Below, piece after piece: positions 35,159 to 44,078 of a stretch of 64,000 nucleotides of DNA. The DNA is taken from contig NZ_CP022372.1 in NCBI RefSeq assembly GCF_002220095.1, positions 3,568,501 to 3,632,500 on the forward strand. The letters run 5' to 3'. This stretch comes from Bosea sp. AS-1 (GTDB lineage Bacteria; Pseudomonadota; Alphaproteobacteria; Rhizobiales; Beijerinckiaceae). The translations under genes and the position numbers were made by a program. Within the stretch, counting starts at the first letter, position 1; every line of letters begins with the position of its first letter. The notes under the pieces are model-generated. The model was not told where the DNA came from. It did not search any database and saw only the letters and a list, made by a program, of their open reading frames with translations.

Positions 35159-35422
35159 TCAGCGCAACTGGCTGTCCTTGCTGCCGCGGCGGTTATAGGC
35201 GCTGGCGGCAGCCGGCCGATCCAGAGCCGACTGGCAATCGACGCAGGTGCGGGCACCGGGCATGGCACGACGCCGCGCTTCCGGAATTTCCTCGCCGCAT
35301 TCCTGGCAATGGATCTCGCCCGGGCCCGACGGCAGACGCGAGCGCGCGAGCTTCACCGCATCGGTGATCGAATCGTCGATCTGGTCTTGAACGGCTCCGT
35401 CCGGAGCCCAGCCGCTAGCCAT
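35159..35422 (-). CDS. DksA/TraR-type C4 zinc finger protein
   Basis: An 87-residue short DksA/TraR family protein. After an acidic helix (DGAVQDQIDDSITDAVKLARSRL) comes the finger with cysteines in HCQECGEEIPEARR and RTCVDCQ, spaced C-x2-C-x17-C-x2-C as in DksA. It is too short for the full coiled-coil with the catalytic-site Asp pair, so it resembles TraR/YbiI rather than DksA. Possibly a modulator of RNA polymerase; unproven. Start ATG 35422. Confidence 0.82.
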   Translation of the reverse strand: MASGWAPDGAVQDQIDDSITDAVKLARSRLPSGPGEIHCQECGEEIPEARRRAMPGARTCVDCQSALDRPAAASAYNRRGSKDSQLR

Positions 35423-35535
35423 GCGCGCACCTCCAAAGCGGAAAGATGGGGCTTTTCGTGCCGGAATCCAACATGTGCGACATGCCGCGCTGCTCGACGC
35501 ACCGGGATGCGCGAGCTCCCGGTGCGTCGAGGGTA

Positions 35536-36159
35536 TCAGTTGCGCGCCAGCCAATCCTTCAGCAGAGCGATATCGGCCTGGGCGAGCCCGTGGCCGGACG
35601 GCAGACTGCGGTATTCGACCGAAGCCCCCGCTTCCCTCAAAAGGGTCGCCAACCCGTCCGATTCAGCGGCCGGAACGATAGGGTCGAGCGCTCCCGAGAG
35701 CAGGAGCACGGGCTTGCCGGTCAGGTCCGGTCGCGGTGGCTCGCGCAATGTCGGCATCGCACGCAGCAACGCTGCGCCCGCAAGCGCCTCCGGCCGTAGC
35801 AACAAGAGGCTCGCCGCGATGTTGGCGCCGTTCGAGAAGCCGACGGCGATGGGCGCCGGGAGGTCGTAGCGTGCCCGGGCTTCGCCGATGAAATCGGCAA
35901 GCTCATGCGTGCGACGGATCAGGTCCTGCTCGTCGAAGACGCCCTCCGCCAGACGGCGGAAGAAGCGAGGTGCGGCGCCTTCCAGCACCTTGCCGCGCGG
36001 CGAGAGCAGGCTCGATCCCGGCGCAACGGCGCGGCCGAGCGGGAGCAGGTCGCGCTCGTCACCGCCGGTGCCGTGCAGGAGCAGCAGCGGCTTGCGAGCC
36101 GGGTCACTGCCCGTCTCGAAGACATGGATGAAGCCAGTATCGGCCTTGGTCGCGGTCAT
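35536..36159 (-). CDS. Alpha/beta hydrolase, MhqD/carboxylesterase type
   Basis: A 207-residue phospholipase/carboxylesterase-family hydrolase. LLLHGTGGDERDLLPLGRAVAPG is the MhqD-like signature; nucleophile in GFSNGANIA (about S110), Asp in LSGALDPIVP and His in PSGHGL complete the triad. In Bacillus, MhqD is induced by quinones and catechol-type compounds and is encoded with MhqO and MhqP; the same three families are adjacent here. It lies 77 bases after the dioxygenase on the same strand, consistent with an operon. Confidence 0.85.
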   Translation of the reverse strand: MTATKADTGFIHVFETGSDPARKPLLLLHGTGGDERDLLPLGRAVAPGSSLLSPRGKVLEGAAPRFFRRLAEGVFDEQDLIRRTHELADFIGEARARYDLPAPIAVGFSNGANIAASLLLLRPEALAGAALLRAMPTLREPPRPDLTGKPVLLLSGALDPIVPAAESDGLATLLREAGASVEYRSLPSGHGLAQADIALLKDWLARN

Positions 36160-36236
36160 GGATTTCTCCCTTCGGAAAAGCGGAGGAACCGCCCTGCCCC
36201 ACTGACGGCAGGCAGGGCGGCATGGGTTGAGCCCGC

Positions 36237-37169
36237 TCAGTCGAGCACCGGCAGCACGGCCTCGATCTGGGCGCGATGCATTTCCAGCCCGGCCGGCAGC
36301 TTGAGCGTGCGGCCGAGCTCAGCCGCCGGTTCGTCGACGGCAAAGCCGGGCACATCGGTCGCGATCTCGAACAGGACATGGCCGGGTTCACGGAAATAGA
36401 CCGAACGGAAATAGTTCCGGTCGCGCTGCTCCGTGGTCCGGATGCCGTGGTTCGCGGCGAGGCGGCGGACCATCTCTTCCTGCGCCACGTCGTCCGCGGC
36501 CCTGAAAGCGATGTGGTGCACCAAACCCGCACCCTGCCTGGCCGGCAGGAAGCCGCCCGCAACCCGCAGATCGATAACGCCGCCAACCTTCGTGCCCGGC
36601 GCGGCATAGCGGATCAGCGTGTCTTCGCGAGCCGTCTCGGCGAAGCCGAAGACATCCGTCAGGATCGCCGCCGTCGGAGCGGCGTCGGCGAGGAGCAGGC
36701 TGACGCTATGGAAGCCGCGCAGCGCGCTCTCGGGGCCGATGCCGCCTTCCGTCCAGTAGGGCTCGGCCTCGACTCCGGGCAAGCCGACCAGCGCCAGCCG
36801 CATCCCGTCGGGATCGCGGAAGCTCAACACGGTCTCGCCGAAACGCTTCATTGGCGCCTCGTGCGGCACGCCCTGCTCGACGAAGCGATGCGCCCAGAAG
36901 CCGATCGCACCTTCCGGAACGCGGAACACGGTCTCCTGTGTCTCGCCGACGCCAAGGCGGCCGGGCGTCGCGTGCTCCCAGGGGAAGAAGGTCAGGATCG
37001 AACCCGGCGCGGCGCCCGCATCGCCGAAATAAAGGTGATAGGTGCCGGGATCGTCGAAGTTGACGGTCTTCTTGACCAGGCGCAGGCCGAGGACGCGGCT
37101 GTAGAAATCGAGATTGCGGCGAGCCGGCCCCGAGATGGCGGTGACGTGGTGAAGTCCATTGGTCTGCAT
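36237..37169 (-). CDS. VOC-family ring-cleaving dioxygenase (MhqO-like)
   Basis: A 310-residue two-module vicinal-oxygen-chelate dioxygenase, probably Fe(II)-dependent and opening (hydro)quinone-type rings. The first module has LHHVTAISGPARRNLDFYSRVLGLRLVKKTVNFDDPGTYHLYFG; the second has GLVHHIAFRA and GHVLFEIATDVPGF, which supply the usual His-His-Glu metal ligands. Size and sequence fit the MhqO/MhqE/CatE group. The ATG at 37169 has GGAGG eight bases upstream; an earlier start is unlikely. Divergent from the DoxX gene across a 222-base regulatory region. Confidence 0.9.
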   Translation of the reverse strand: MQTNGLHHVTAISGPARRNLDFYSRVLGLRLVKKTVNFDDPGTYHLYFGDAGAAPGSILTFFPWEHATPGRLGVGETQETVFRVPEGAIGFWAHRFVEQGVPHEAPMKRFGETVLSFRDPDGMRLALVGLPGVEAEPYWTEGGIGPESALRGFHSVSLLLADAAPTAAILTDVFGFAETAREDTLIRYAAPGTKVGGVIDLRVAGGFLPARQGAGLVHHIAFRAADDVAQEEMVRRLAANHGIRTTEQRDRNYFRSVYFREPGHVLFEIATDVPGFAVDEPAAELGRTLKLPAGLEMHRAQIEAVLPVLD

Positions 37170-37285
37170 GGCGACGGTCCTCCGTTCCATAGGTGTTTCA
37201 GGGGCGCTGCCTGGCCGGTTCAAACCGGGGACCTCGCCGATGGCCGAAACATCGTCAGCCTTTCCCCTAAGCGCCAGAGGCTATT

Positions 37286-37303
37286 CATTGCATTAGCGCA
37301 ATG
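37286..37303. promoter_or_regulatory. Palindromic operator candidate for the LysR regulator
   Basis: Perfect inverted repeat CATTGC-ATTAGC-GCAATG; it also fits the LysR T-N11-A rule. It lies 89 bases before the doxX start and 117 bases before the dioxygenase start, so it could control both divergent promoters. The LysR gene lies just downstream of doxX. Confidence 0.6.
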
Positions 37304-37391
37304 TTATTAAGCCGAAATCACAATTTGAATTGCCAATCATCCCGATCGATCTTTAGCGGCGAGATCAACCTCCCTGCTGGAGAACACGACC

Positions 37392-37817
37392 ATGACCGAT
37401 ACCCGCCTTGCTCCCTATGGTGCCCTTGCCTTGCGCGTCGCACTCGGCACGATGTTCATCGCCCACGCCTATCTGAAGCTCGTTATCTTCACCCCGGCCG
37501 GCTTTACCGGCTTCCTCGGGCAGGTCGGCCTGCCGGGTTTCCTCGCCTGGCCGATCATGCTGGCCGAGCTCATCGGCGGCCTTGCCATCCTGCTCGGCTT
37601 CTACGGGCGCTATGTCTCGCTGCTGCTGATCCCGGTCCTGCTCGGCGCGCTGATGGTCCACGCCCCGAACGGCTGGGTCTTCAACGCCCCCAATGGCGGC
37701 TGGGAGTATCCAGCCTTCATGGCCCTGACCGCCTTCGCCCATGCCCTGATCGGCGACGGCGCCCTCGCGATCCGTCCAGAGCGGCAGCTGGTTCAGGCGA
37801 AGGCCGCGCTTGCCTGA
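37392..37817 (+). CDS. DoxX family membrane protein (MhqP-like)
   Basis: A 141-residue four-helix DoxX protein. ALRVALGTMFIAHAYLKLVIFTP and AWPIMLAELIGGLAILLGFYGRY are the DoxX signatures. Members are often induced with thiol- or quinone-stress genes (MhqP, CatD). GGAG eight bases before the ATG. Its end is 70 bases before the LysR gene. Confidence 0.88.
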   Translation: MTDTRLAPYGALALRVALGTMFIAHAYLKLVIFTPAGFTGFLGQVGLPGFLAWPIMLAELIGGLAILLGFYGRYVSLLLIPVLLGALMVHAPNGWVFNAPNGGWEYPAFMALTAFAHALIGDGALAIRPERQLVQAKAALA

Positions 37818-37887
37818 GCCACGCACCGGCGCCGGTCTCGCCGGCGACGCGCTTGAATGCGACATCACCTTGGCGGAGAGTGGCGCG

Positions 37888-38856
37888 ATGACGTCCGCTC
37901 CCCGCCCTTCCCTTGCCAAGCCCCTGGCGTGGGACGATTTCCGCCTGATCAAGGCGATTGCCGACAAGCGGGCGCTGCCAGCCGCCGCAGCGGCCCTCGG
38001 CATCAACCATTCCACGGTGTTCCGGCGGCTCGGGCAGATCGAGGACGCGCTCGGCGTCCGATTGTTCGAGCGCCATCGCAGCGGCTATGTCGCGACGCCG
38101 GCAGGCGAAGAGATGGTCCAGCTCGCAGGCCGGGTTGACGACGACATCCACGCCTTCACGCGCCGGCTCGCCGGGCAGGAGATCAAGCCGGCAGGTGAAC
38201 TGCGTATAGCGACCAACGACACATTGCTGGTCGACCTGCTGACGCCGGTCTTCGCGAAGTTCCTGGCACAGTGCCCGGATATCCAGCTCGACGTCCTGAT
38301 CGGCAACCAGGCCGCCAACCTCTCGAAACGCGATGCCGACATCGCCATCCGCGCCACCGACAACCCGCCGGAAACGCTGATCGGCCGCAAGCCCGCCCGC
38401 ATTGCCTGGGCGCTCTATGGTCGCAGCGCCGATTTTCCCGGCCCCGAGCTGCCGTCGAGCGAGGATCTATGGCGGCGGAAATGGGTTTCGCTGGGCGAGC
38501 AGTTCACCATGCTCAGCGCCGTGCGCTATCTCGCACGCCATGTCGCGCCGGAGCGGGTCGTCTACAAGCTCAATACGGTGCTCGGCCTGGCCGAGGCGGT
38601 CGAGGCGGGAATCGGCGTCGGCTTCCTGCCCTGCTTCATCGGCGATGCGCGACCGGGCCTGACGCGGCTGGCCCCGCCCGACCCCGATCTTTCCGCGGAT
38701 CTCTGGCTCCTGACCCACCCCGATCTGCGACATACGCCGCGCGTCAGGCTGTTCCTCGATTTCGCCGCCGGCGAACTTGCGCGCCTCAAGCCGCTTGTCG
38801 AAGGCGACAGGATTGGCTCTTCCGCGCGGGAAATGGCGGGCGGAAGCCCGGCCTGA
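37888..38856 (+). CDS. LysR-family transcriptional regulator
   Basis: A 322-residue LysR regulator. The N-terminal winged helix (WDDFRLIKAIADKRALPAAAAALGINHSTVFRRLGQIEDALGVRLFERHRSGYVAT) is complete, and the rest is a periplasmic-binding-like effector domain. It is next to doxX and probably controls the divergent dioxygenase/hydrolase and doxX genes; no cysteine-based sensor is obvious. The ATG at 37888 has a GGAGAG site; a TTG 26 codons upstream overlapping doxX is less likely. Confidence 0.92.
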   Translation: MTSAPRPSLAKPLAWDDFRLIKAIADKRALPAAAAALGINHSTVFRRLGQIEDALGVRLFERHRSGYVATPAGEEMVQLAGRVDDDIHAFTRRLAGQEIKPAGELRIATNDTLLVDLLTPVFAKFLAQCPDIQLDVLIGNQAANLSKRDADIAIRATDNPPETLIGRKPARIAWALYGRSADFPGPELPSSEDLWRRKWVSLGEQFTMLSAVRYLARHVAPERVVYKLNTVLGLAEAVEAGIGVGFLPCFIGDARPGLTRLAPPDPDLSADLWLLTHPDLRHTPRVRLFLDFAAGELARLKPLVEGDRIGSSAREMAGGSPA

Positions 38857-38902
38857 CCGCGGCGCCGTTCGACAGCCGGCGGAAGCAGGCTATGATCCCG
38901 CG

Positions 38903-39070
38903 ATGGAGATCATGGTCCCGCTCATCGCCGGCCTCGCGCTGCTCTGGCTGATTGGCCGCGGCGTTCCCTGGAACGCCAAGCTGATGACCATCGTGGTCAC
39001 GCTCGCCATCATCATCCTGATCGTCATGTTGGAACGCGGCGGCTACTGGCCCGAGGCCTTCCGCCGCTGA
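38903..39070 (+). CDS. Small two-helix membrane protein (55 aa)
   Basis: A 55-residue predicted membrane protein: MEIMVPLIAGLALLWLIGRG, then LMTIVVTLAIIILIVMLERGG. It lacks a strong ribosome site, but hydropathy and GC-rich third positions favour coding. It converges with the guanidinium exporter gene. No family recognised. Confidence 0.5.
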   Translation: MEIMVPLIAGLALLWLIGRGVPWNAKLMTIVVTLAIIILIVMLERGGYWPEAFRR

Positions 39071-39083
39071 ACCGGCTCACCTA

Positions 39084-39401
39084 TCAGGCAGAAACCAGCT
39101 TGAGCCCGACAATGCCGGCCACGATGAGACCGATACAAGCAAGCCGAAGCGCGCTCGCCGGCTCGCCCAGCAGCGCGATGCCGAGGATGGCGGTACCGAT
39201 CGTGCCGATACCGGTCCAGACCGCGTAAGCCGTGCCGACGGGCAGGCTCTTCAGGGCAAGCCCGAGCAAGCCGAGGCTGATCACCATGCTGGCCAGGGTG
39301 AAGGCGGTCGGCACGAGCCGCGTGAAGCCATGGGTATATTTCAGGCCGATCGCCCAACCGACCTCGAACAGTCCCGCGATGAAAAGATAGAGCCAGGCCA
39401 T
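39084..39401 (-). CDS. gdx: Guanidinium exporter (SMR family, Gdx/SugE type)
   Basis: A 105-residue SMR protein of the Gdx/SugE subtype that exports guanidinium by proton antiport as a dimer. [28 protein letters not shown] has the helix-1 Glu and the Gdx-type KYT(H/E)[27 protein letters not shown] is the helix-3 signature. GAGGAGG nine bases upstream of the ATG at 39401 is adjacent to two ACGA-loop hairpins. The riboswitch and the protein agree on guanidine as the ligand/substrate. Quaternary ammonium export is a side activity in some relatives. Confidence 0.93.
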   Translation of the reverse strand: MAWLYLFIAGLFEVGWAIGLKYTHGFTRLVPTAFTLASMVISLGLLGLALKSLPVGTAYAVWTGIGTIGTAILGIALLGEPASALRLACIGLIVAGIVGLKLVSA

Positions 39402-39422
39402 GACGGCCCTCCTCGGAAATCC

Positions 39423-39480
39423 GGCGAGGTCGTCCACGCCTATAGGAAAGGGAAGGCTGTTAGCCCGAGGTCGTCCTCGG
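39423..39480 (-). promoter_or_regulatory. Guanidine-II (mini-ykkC) riboswitch
   Basis: On the minus strand, 5' hairpin CCGAGG-ACGA-CCTCGG (39465-39480), a 24-base linker, then hairpin GGCGTGG-ACGA-CCTCGCC (39423-39440, one T-T mismatch). Two hairpins with ACGR loops flanked by GG/CC are the defining features. The second ends 11 bases before the GAGGAGG ribosome site of gdx, so guanidine binding should free or expose translation. Confidence 0.9.
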
Positions 39481-39582
39481 CACGAAAATGCGTGCGCTGG
39501 CCAAGCCGATCAAGCGCCGGAACGACGCTCGCGGACGAGACTATATGCTAATCCGGTAGCGACGCCCAGCCATGGGTGCCGT

Positions 39583-40071
39583 TCAAGCTGGTTCGGCGGC
39601 CGGCTTGAGCGCGTTCTCGAGGATGCGGCGGCATTCGCCGAGCTCGGCCATCACCGCGGTCAGCACCGTGATGTCGTCGAGCCCCTCCGGGACGACCTGA
39701 CGTGGCGGCGCCCATTCATGGGCCGGTTGTTCCGCAGCACCTGCGGCCGCCGGCGCCATCGCGGGCTGGCCCGCATCCTGCGCCGGGCCGATCGGCGCAC
39801 CGCGCCCGATCGCCTGGACATGGCGCGGCCCCTGCTCCTTCAGGATGCGCTGCAGGCCCTTGATCGTGTAACCCTCGCCGTAAAGCAGGCGGCGGATGCC
39901 CTTGAGCAGGGCAACATCGTCAGGGCGATAGTAGCGGCGTCCACCGCCGCGCTTCAGCGGCTTGATCTGGGTGAAGCGCGTTTCCCAGAAACGGAGCACA
40001 TGCTGTGGGACATCGAGGTCGTCAGCAACCTCGCTGATGGTTCGGAAAGCGTCCGGGCTCTTGGTGTCCAT
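39583..40071 (-). CDS. MerR-family transcriptional regulator downstream of ihfA
   Basis: A 162-residue MerR protein with the winged helix ([69 protein letters not shown]) and an unusual low-complexity Ala/Pro region before a C-terminal helix. It lacks cysteine-rich sensing loops. A GTG at 40116 overlaps the ihfA stop (GTGA) and could start it by coupling, giving 177 residues; the ATG at 40071 is where homology begins. This ihfA-merR pair is conserved in the order; target genes unknown. Confidence 0.88.
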   Translation of the reverse strand: MDTKSPDAFRTISEVADDLDVPQHVLRFWETRFTQIKPLKRGGGRRYYRPDDVALLKGIRRLLYGEGYTIKGLQRILKEQGPRHVQAIGRGAPIGPAQDAGQPAMAPAAAGAAEQPAHEWAPPRQVVPEGLDDITVLTAVMAELGECRRILENALKPAAEPA

Positions 40072-40112
40072 CTCGGCCTCCGCGTTTGCTTCGCCGGCGT
40101 GGAACTCCAGAT

Positions 40113-40427
40113 TCACTCAGTCTCACCCTCACCCAACTGCCCGTTGATACGGGCCTTCATCACATTCGAGGGCTTGAACACCATCACGCGACGGGGCTCG
40201 ATCGGCACCTCGACACCAGTCTTGGGATTACGCCCGATTCGCTCGCCCTTGTCTCGCACGACGAACGAACCGAACGAGGACAACTTCACGTTTTCCCCGC
40301 GCGCGACCGCATCGCAGATCTCGTCGAGCACTGTCTCGACCAGCTTCGACGCTTCCGTCCGCGACAGCCCGATCTTCTGGTAGACAGCCTCGCACAGATC
40401 CGCACGAGTCACGGTTTGCCCCGACAT
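40113..40427 (-). CDS. ihfA: Integration host factor subunit alpha
   Basis: A 104-residue DNA-bending HU/IHF protein. [32 protein letters not shown] and the flexible arm [25 protein letters not shown] with the intercalating proline. Pairs with IhfB, encoded elsewhere. Its stop overlaps the GTG of the merR gene. Confidence 0.95.
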   Translation of the reverse strand: MSGQTVTRADLCEAVYQKIGLSRTEASKLVETVLDEICDAVARGENVKLSSFGSFVVRDKGERIGRNPKTGVEVPIEPRRVMVFKPSNVMKARINGQLGEGETE

Positions 40428-40617
40428 TCATATCCTCCAAAGGCGGACCAGCAGCGGCGGCCCCAAGCCACCACCTTTCGCCAAATACGGACGGCGGACG
40501 CTAGGCGCCCCTGCCGCCCCGGTCAATCCTCGAACACCGGGATTGCGACCGCGACGGCAAAAACCGACCGCAATTAGCGATAAAACATCACAAATTGTGC
40601 GAATTTCGGAAGTCGGC

Positions 40618-41595
40618 TCACCAGCGGATCAACGCCGACCCCCAGGTAAAACCGCCGCCCATCGCCTCGACCAGCACCAGCTGACCGGGCTTGATGCGAC
40701 CGTCCTTGTGCGCCTCGGCCAGCGCCAGCGGAATCGAGGCGGCCGAAGTGTTGCCGTGCCGGTCGACGGTCAGCACGACATGGTCATGGCTGATGCCGAG
40801 CTTGTCCGCCGTAGCGTCGATGATGCGGCGGTTGGCCTGGTGCGGCACAAACCAGTCGATATCGGCGCCGGTCAGGCCCGTTTCGGCGAAGGTGTGGCGC
40901 ACGGTCTCGGCGAGATTGTTGACGGCGTGGCGGAAGACCTCCTTGCCCTCCATGCGCAGGAAGCCGACCGTCTTGGTCGAGCCTGCACCACCGTCGACAT
41001 AGAGCTTGTCCTTGTAGCGCCCGTCCGAGCGGATATGGGTGGTGAGCACGCCGCGGTCGGCCAGGGTGCCCTTGCCCGGTACCGCTTGCAGCACCACGGC
41101 TCCGGCGCCGTCACCGAAGAGTACGCAGGTCGCGCGGTCCTCCCAGTCGAGGATGCGCGAGAAGGTCTCGGCGCCGATGACGAGCGCGGTCCTGGCCCCG
41201 CCGGTCGAGAGGAACTTGTCGGCCGTCGCCAGCGCGAAGACGAAACCGGAGCAGACCGCCTGCACGTCGAAGGCCGCACCGCCGGTGATCCCGAGCGCGG
41301 CCTGGATCTGCGTTGCGGTCGCAGGGAAGGTATGGTCGGGCGTCGCGGTGGCGACGATGATCAGGTCGATCTCGGAGGCGTCGATGCCGGCATCCGCGAT
41401 GGCGTCCTGCGCCGCCTTGAGCCCGACCACGGAGGTGGGTTCGTCATCGGCCGCGATATGGCGCTGGCGGATACCCGTGCGCTGGACGATCCACTCGTCG
41501 CTGGTGTCGACGAGCGTGGCAAGTTCGGCATTGGTGACGATGCGGGCGGGGAGATAAGAGCCGCAACCGATGACCTGGGAGCGCAAAATGGACAA
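40618..41595 (-). CDS. fabH: 3-oxoacyl-ACP synthase III
   Basis: Condenses acetyl-CoA with malonyl-ACP to start fatty acid synthesis. The 325-residue protein has the catalytic Cys in [13 protein letters not shown] (about 113), the His in VPHQANRRI and the Asn in [10 protein letters not shown], plus [14 protein letters not shown] at the N-terminus. The start is a TTG at 41595, eleven bases after plsX, with AGGGAA upstream; no nearby ATG is available. Third of the plsX-fabH-ihfA block. Confidence 0.96.
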   Translation of the reverse strand: MSILRSQVIGCGSYLPARIVTNAELATLVDTSDEWIVQRTGIRQRHIAADDEPTSVVGLKAAQDAIADAGIDASEIDLIIVATATPDHTFPATATQIQAALGITGGAAFDVQAVCSGFVFALATADKFLSTGGARTALVIGAETFSRILDWEDRATCVLFGDGAGAVVLQAVPGKGTLADRGVLTTHIRSDGRYKDKLYVDGGAGSTKTVGFLRMEGKEVFRHAVNNLAETVRHTFAETGLTGADIDWFVPHQANRRIIDATADKLGISHDHVVLTVDRHGNTSAASIPLALAEAHKDGRIKPGQLVLVEAMGGGFTWGSALIRW

Positions 41596-41606
41596 GAAAG
41601 GATTCC

Positions 41607-42665
41607 CTATTCGGCCTCGGCCGGCTGCGCCGTCGATAGCGCCGGCTGGGTGCTCGCGGCAACCATCTCGCGCAGCTTGGCCATCAGATCCTCGCGCGCC
41701 ATCTCATAACCGAGTTCGGCAGCGCTGGCGAAGCCGATGGCATCCGTGCCGCCATGGCTCTTGATGACAATGCCTTCCAGCCCCAGGAAGACGCCGCCGT
41801 TGGACTTGCGCGGATCGAGCTTCTCGCGCAACGCCGCGAAGGCGCCGCGGGCGAAGAGATAGCCGATCTTCGCCATCAGCGAGCGGCCCATCGCCGCGCG
41901 CAGATAGGAGGCGATCTGGCGGGCCGTGCCTTCGGCCGTCTTCAACGCGATATTGCCGGTGAAACCTTCCGTCACCACCACGTCGACCGTGCCCTTGCCG
42001 AGGTCATCCCCCTCGACGAAGCCATGATAGGACAGATGCGGCAGGTCGCCCTCGCGCAGGATGCGGCCGGCCTCCTTGACCGCCTCGACGCCCTTGATCT
42101 CCTCGACGCCGACATTGAGCAGGCCGACCGTCGGCCGGTCGAGGTCGAAGACGACGCGGGCCATGGCGGCGCCCATCACGGCGAGATCGACGAGATGGCG
42201 GGCATCGGCGCCGATGGTCGCGCCGACATCGAGCACGATGCTCTCGCCGCGGGCCGTCGGCCATAGGCAGGCAATCGCCGGCCGATCGACCTGCGCCATC
42301 GACTTCAGGCAGAATTTCGACATCGCCATCAGTGCGCCGGTGTTGCCGGCCGAGACGGTGACGTCCGCCTCTCCCGTCTTGGTCGCGTCGATCGCGCGCC
42401 ACATCGAGGACTTGTAGCGGCCGTAGCGCAGAGCCTGGCTCGGCTTGTCGTCCATCTTCACCGAGACCTCGGTGTGGTGGAACGTCGTCACGGCCTTGAG
42501 CTTCGGATGCTGATCGAGCAGCGGCAAAACCTGCTTCTCGTCGCCGAAGATGACGAAGCGCGCGTCCGGGCGCCGTTCCAGCATCAAGGCTGCGCCGGGA
42601 ATGACGACGGAGGGGCCGTGATCCCCGCCCATCGCATCGAGCGCGATTGTAACCGGTCTTGTCAT
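41607..42665 (-). CDS. plsX: Phosphate acyltransferase
   Basis: Makes acyl-phosphate from acyl-ACP for phosphatidic acid synthesis. The 352-residue protein starts [20 protein letters not shown], and has [33 protein letters not shown] and [23 protein letters not shown], all PlsX landmarks. It is upstream of fabH, as in most bacteria. Confidence 0.97.
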   Translation of the reverse strand: MTRPVTIALDAMGGDHGPSVVIPGAALMLERRPDARFVIFGDEKQVLPLLDQHPKLKAVTTFHHTEVSVKMDDKPSQALRYGRYKSSMWRAIDATKTGEADVTVSAGNTGALMAMSKFCLKSMAQVDRPAIACLWPTARGESIVLDVGATIGADARHLVDLAVMGAAMARVVFDLDRPTVGLLNVGVEEIKGVEAVKEAGRILREGDLPHLSYHGFVEGDDLGKGTVDVVVTEGFTGNIALKTAEGTARQIASYLRAAMGRSLMAKIGYLFARGAFAALREKLDPRKSNGGVFLGLEGIVIKSHGGTDAIGFASAAELGYEMAREDLMAKLREMVAASTQPALSTAQPAEAE

Positions 42666-42839
42666 GGATTTCTGGTGTGTCCCGGAAGCGGCCGACCTTC
42701 AATCCGGGGCGGCTCTTTGCCGGCCGGACAATAGCGGTTTGCGGTCAAGTCGCAAGCCGCGCGGGCGGTTTGGCGATCCTCAATCATCGTTGCGAATTGT
42801 GTTCGGCCGTGAACGGCGCAGCGTCCAGACACATCCGTG

Positions 42840-43400
42840 TCATGTCGCGTCCCGCTTCAGCTTCGCGAGCGCGGCGAAGGGCGAGGTCTCCTCGGCGTCA
42901 GCGGCCGGGGCCTCGAAGCTTACCCCTGGCTTGCGTGGATAAGGATCGAGCGACAGCGCCAGAAATTCGAGGGTGATCGCCCCAAGGTCGATGACACCGT
43001 CGATAATCGGTTCCGGCGGGTCCTGCTCGTTGAGCATCACCTCGATGTCGATGTCGGCATCGCCCGAATCGCCGCGACGCGCCGCGATCAGCGCATCATC
43101 CTGCGGCGCGAAGTCGAGCTTCACCGGGACGTCGAGCGCGACCGGGAACGGGTCGAGCGTAACGACGCAGAGTTGGTGGAGCTGCGCCTTGATGGTGCCT
43201 TCGAGCTTCACCCGTTCGCCGTTGCGCGTCAGCAGGTAGCGCGCGGTGAGCGCTTCGATCGAGGGCAGATCGAGCGCGGCCGCGATGGCGACGCGCTGCC
43301 CGGCATCGGCTTCGAGCAGGATCTCGGTGCCGCGCAGGCGGATCGTCTCGACGCGTATGGGGTGGCGGAAGGGCGAGGCGCGCCCGTGATCAGGCGTCAT
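42840..43400 (-). CDS. DUF177 (YceD-like) protein
   Basis: A 186-residue YceD/DUF177 protein. The typical segment is QLCVVTLDPFPVALDVPVKLDF and the C-terminal NEQDPPEPIIDGVIDLGAITLEFLALSLDPYPRKPG. The family lies beside rpmF or plsX in most bacteria and in several is linked to 23S rRNA handling; the mechanism is not known here. Its start overlaps the 3' end of the chaperone gene by 11 bases. Confidence 0.9.
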   Translation of the reverse strand: MTPDHGRASPFRHPIRVETIRLRGTEILLEADAGQRVAIAAALDLPSIEALTARYLLTRNGERVKLEGTIKAQLHQLCVVTLDPFPVALDVPVKLDFAPQDDALIAARRGDSGDADIDIEVMLNEQDPPEPIIDGVIDLGAITLEFLALSLDPYPRKPGVSFEAPAADAEETSPFAALAKLKRDAT

Positions 43401-43932
43401 GCACGGCCTCCTGGTTTGCAAAGGCGGGAAAGAGCGGCTCGCGGCGCAAGATCTCATCGAGATCGAGCAAGGCGAGCCCGGTCTGAGCTTCCCGCAGATA
43501 GGCGGCAAGAGCCGATGCCCCCAGCGAGGAAGCATTGCGGCGCAGGGTTTCGACCAGAGCCTCAGGGTCGGCCGCAGCAAAGGCGGCCTCGTAAGCCTGG
43601 ATACGGCCGTAGAACATCTGACCGATCTTCTTCATTCGCTTGGGCACCGCGATGTCGCTGACACCGCCATTGCGGAAACCGAGCTCCAGATAGGCGAAGC
43701 AGGCATCGGTCAGCTCCTGCGAGAGATCGCCGGCTGGCGCCGGCAACTCGCGCAGCCGCCGCAGCACCAGGAACATGTGCAGCGTCAGCGATTCGAAGCG
43801 ACCCTCGAAACTGTCGGGAATCCCGCCATCCAGATAGAGCGCGGGCTCACGCGACGCTTCCGCGACGCGCCCGAACAACGCATCCACCGGTGCGCGCCGT
43901 TGCGCACGCTTGCCGAACCAGCCGAAAATCAC
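43390..43932 (-). CDS. Ubiquinol-cytochrome c chaperone (CBP3/UQCC1) family protein
   Basis: A 180-residue protein of the family that in mitochondria helps cytochrome b assembly. LYLDGGIPDSFEGRFESLTLHMFLVLRRLRE and DIAVPKRMKKIGQMFYGRIQAYEAAF are its landmarks. It probably helps assemble the bc1 complex at the inner membrane. The start is a GTG at 43932. Operon with DUF177 and plsX; divergent from bamE. Confidence 0.9.
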   Translation of the reverse strand: MIFGWFGKRAQRRAPVDALFGRVAEASREPALYLDGGIPDSFEGRFESLTLHMFLVLRRLRELPAPAGDLSQELTDACFAYLELGFRNGGVSDIAVPKRMKKIGQMFYGRIQAYEAAFAAADPEALVETLRRNASSLGASALAAYLREAQTGLALLDLDEILRREPLFPAFANQEAVHDA

Positions 43933-44078
43933 ACCTTTGCCTTCGCCCGGCTGCGTTGCGGGCGCCCTTGCCTTGCCAAAGCCATCCTCGGGCGTTACGC
44001 CAACCCTGCCCCCTTTGACAAGCGGCTTGGAATGATCGCAAACCGTCTCCAGCTGCCCCGCCTTTGGATCGTGCCCGC

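Noticed and set aside
33336..35422. Genomic island integrated at tRNA-Pro
   Set aside because: No integrase, transposase or repeated tRNA 3' end was found by eye downstream; composition is not clearly different. The region is reported as a tiny-gene cluster only.
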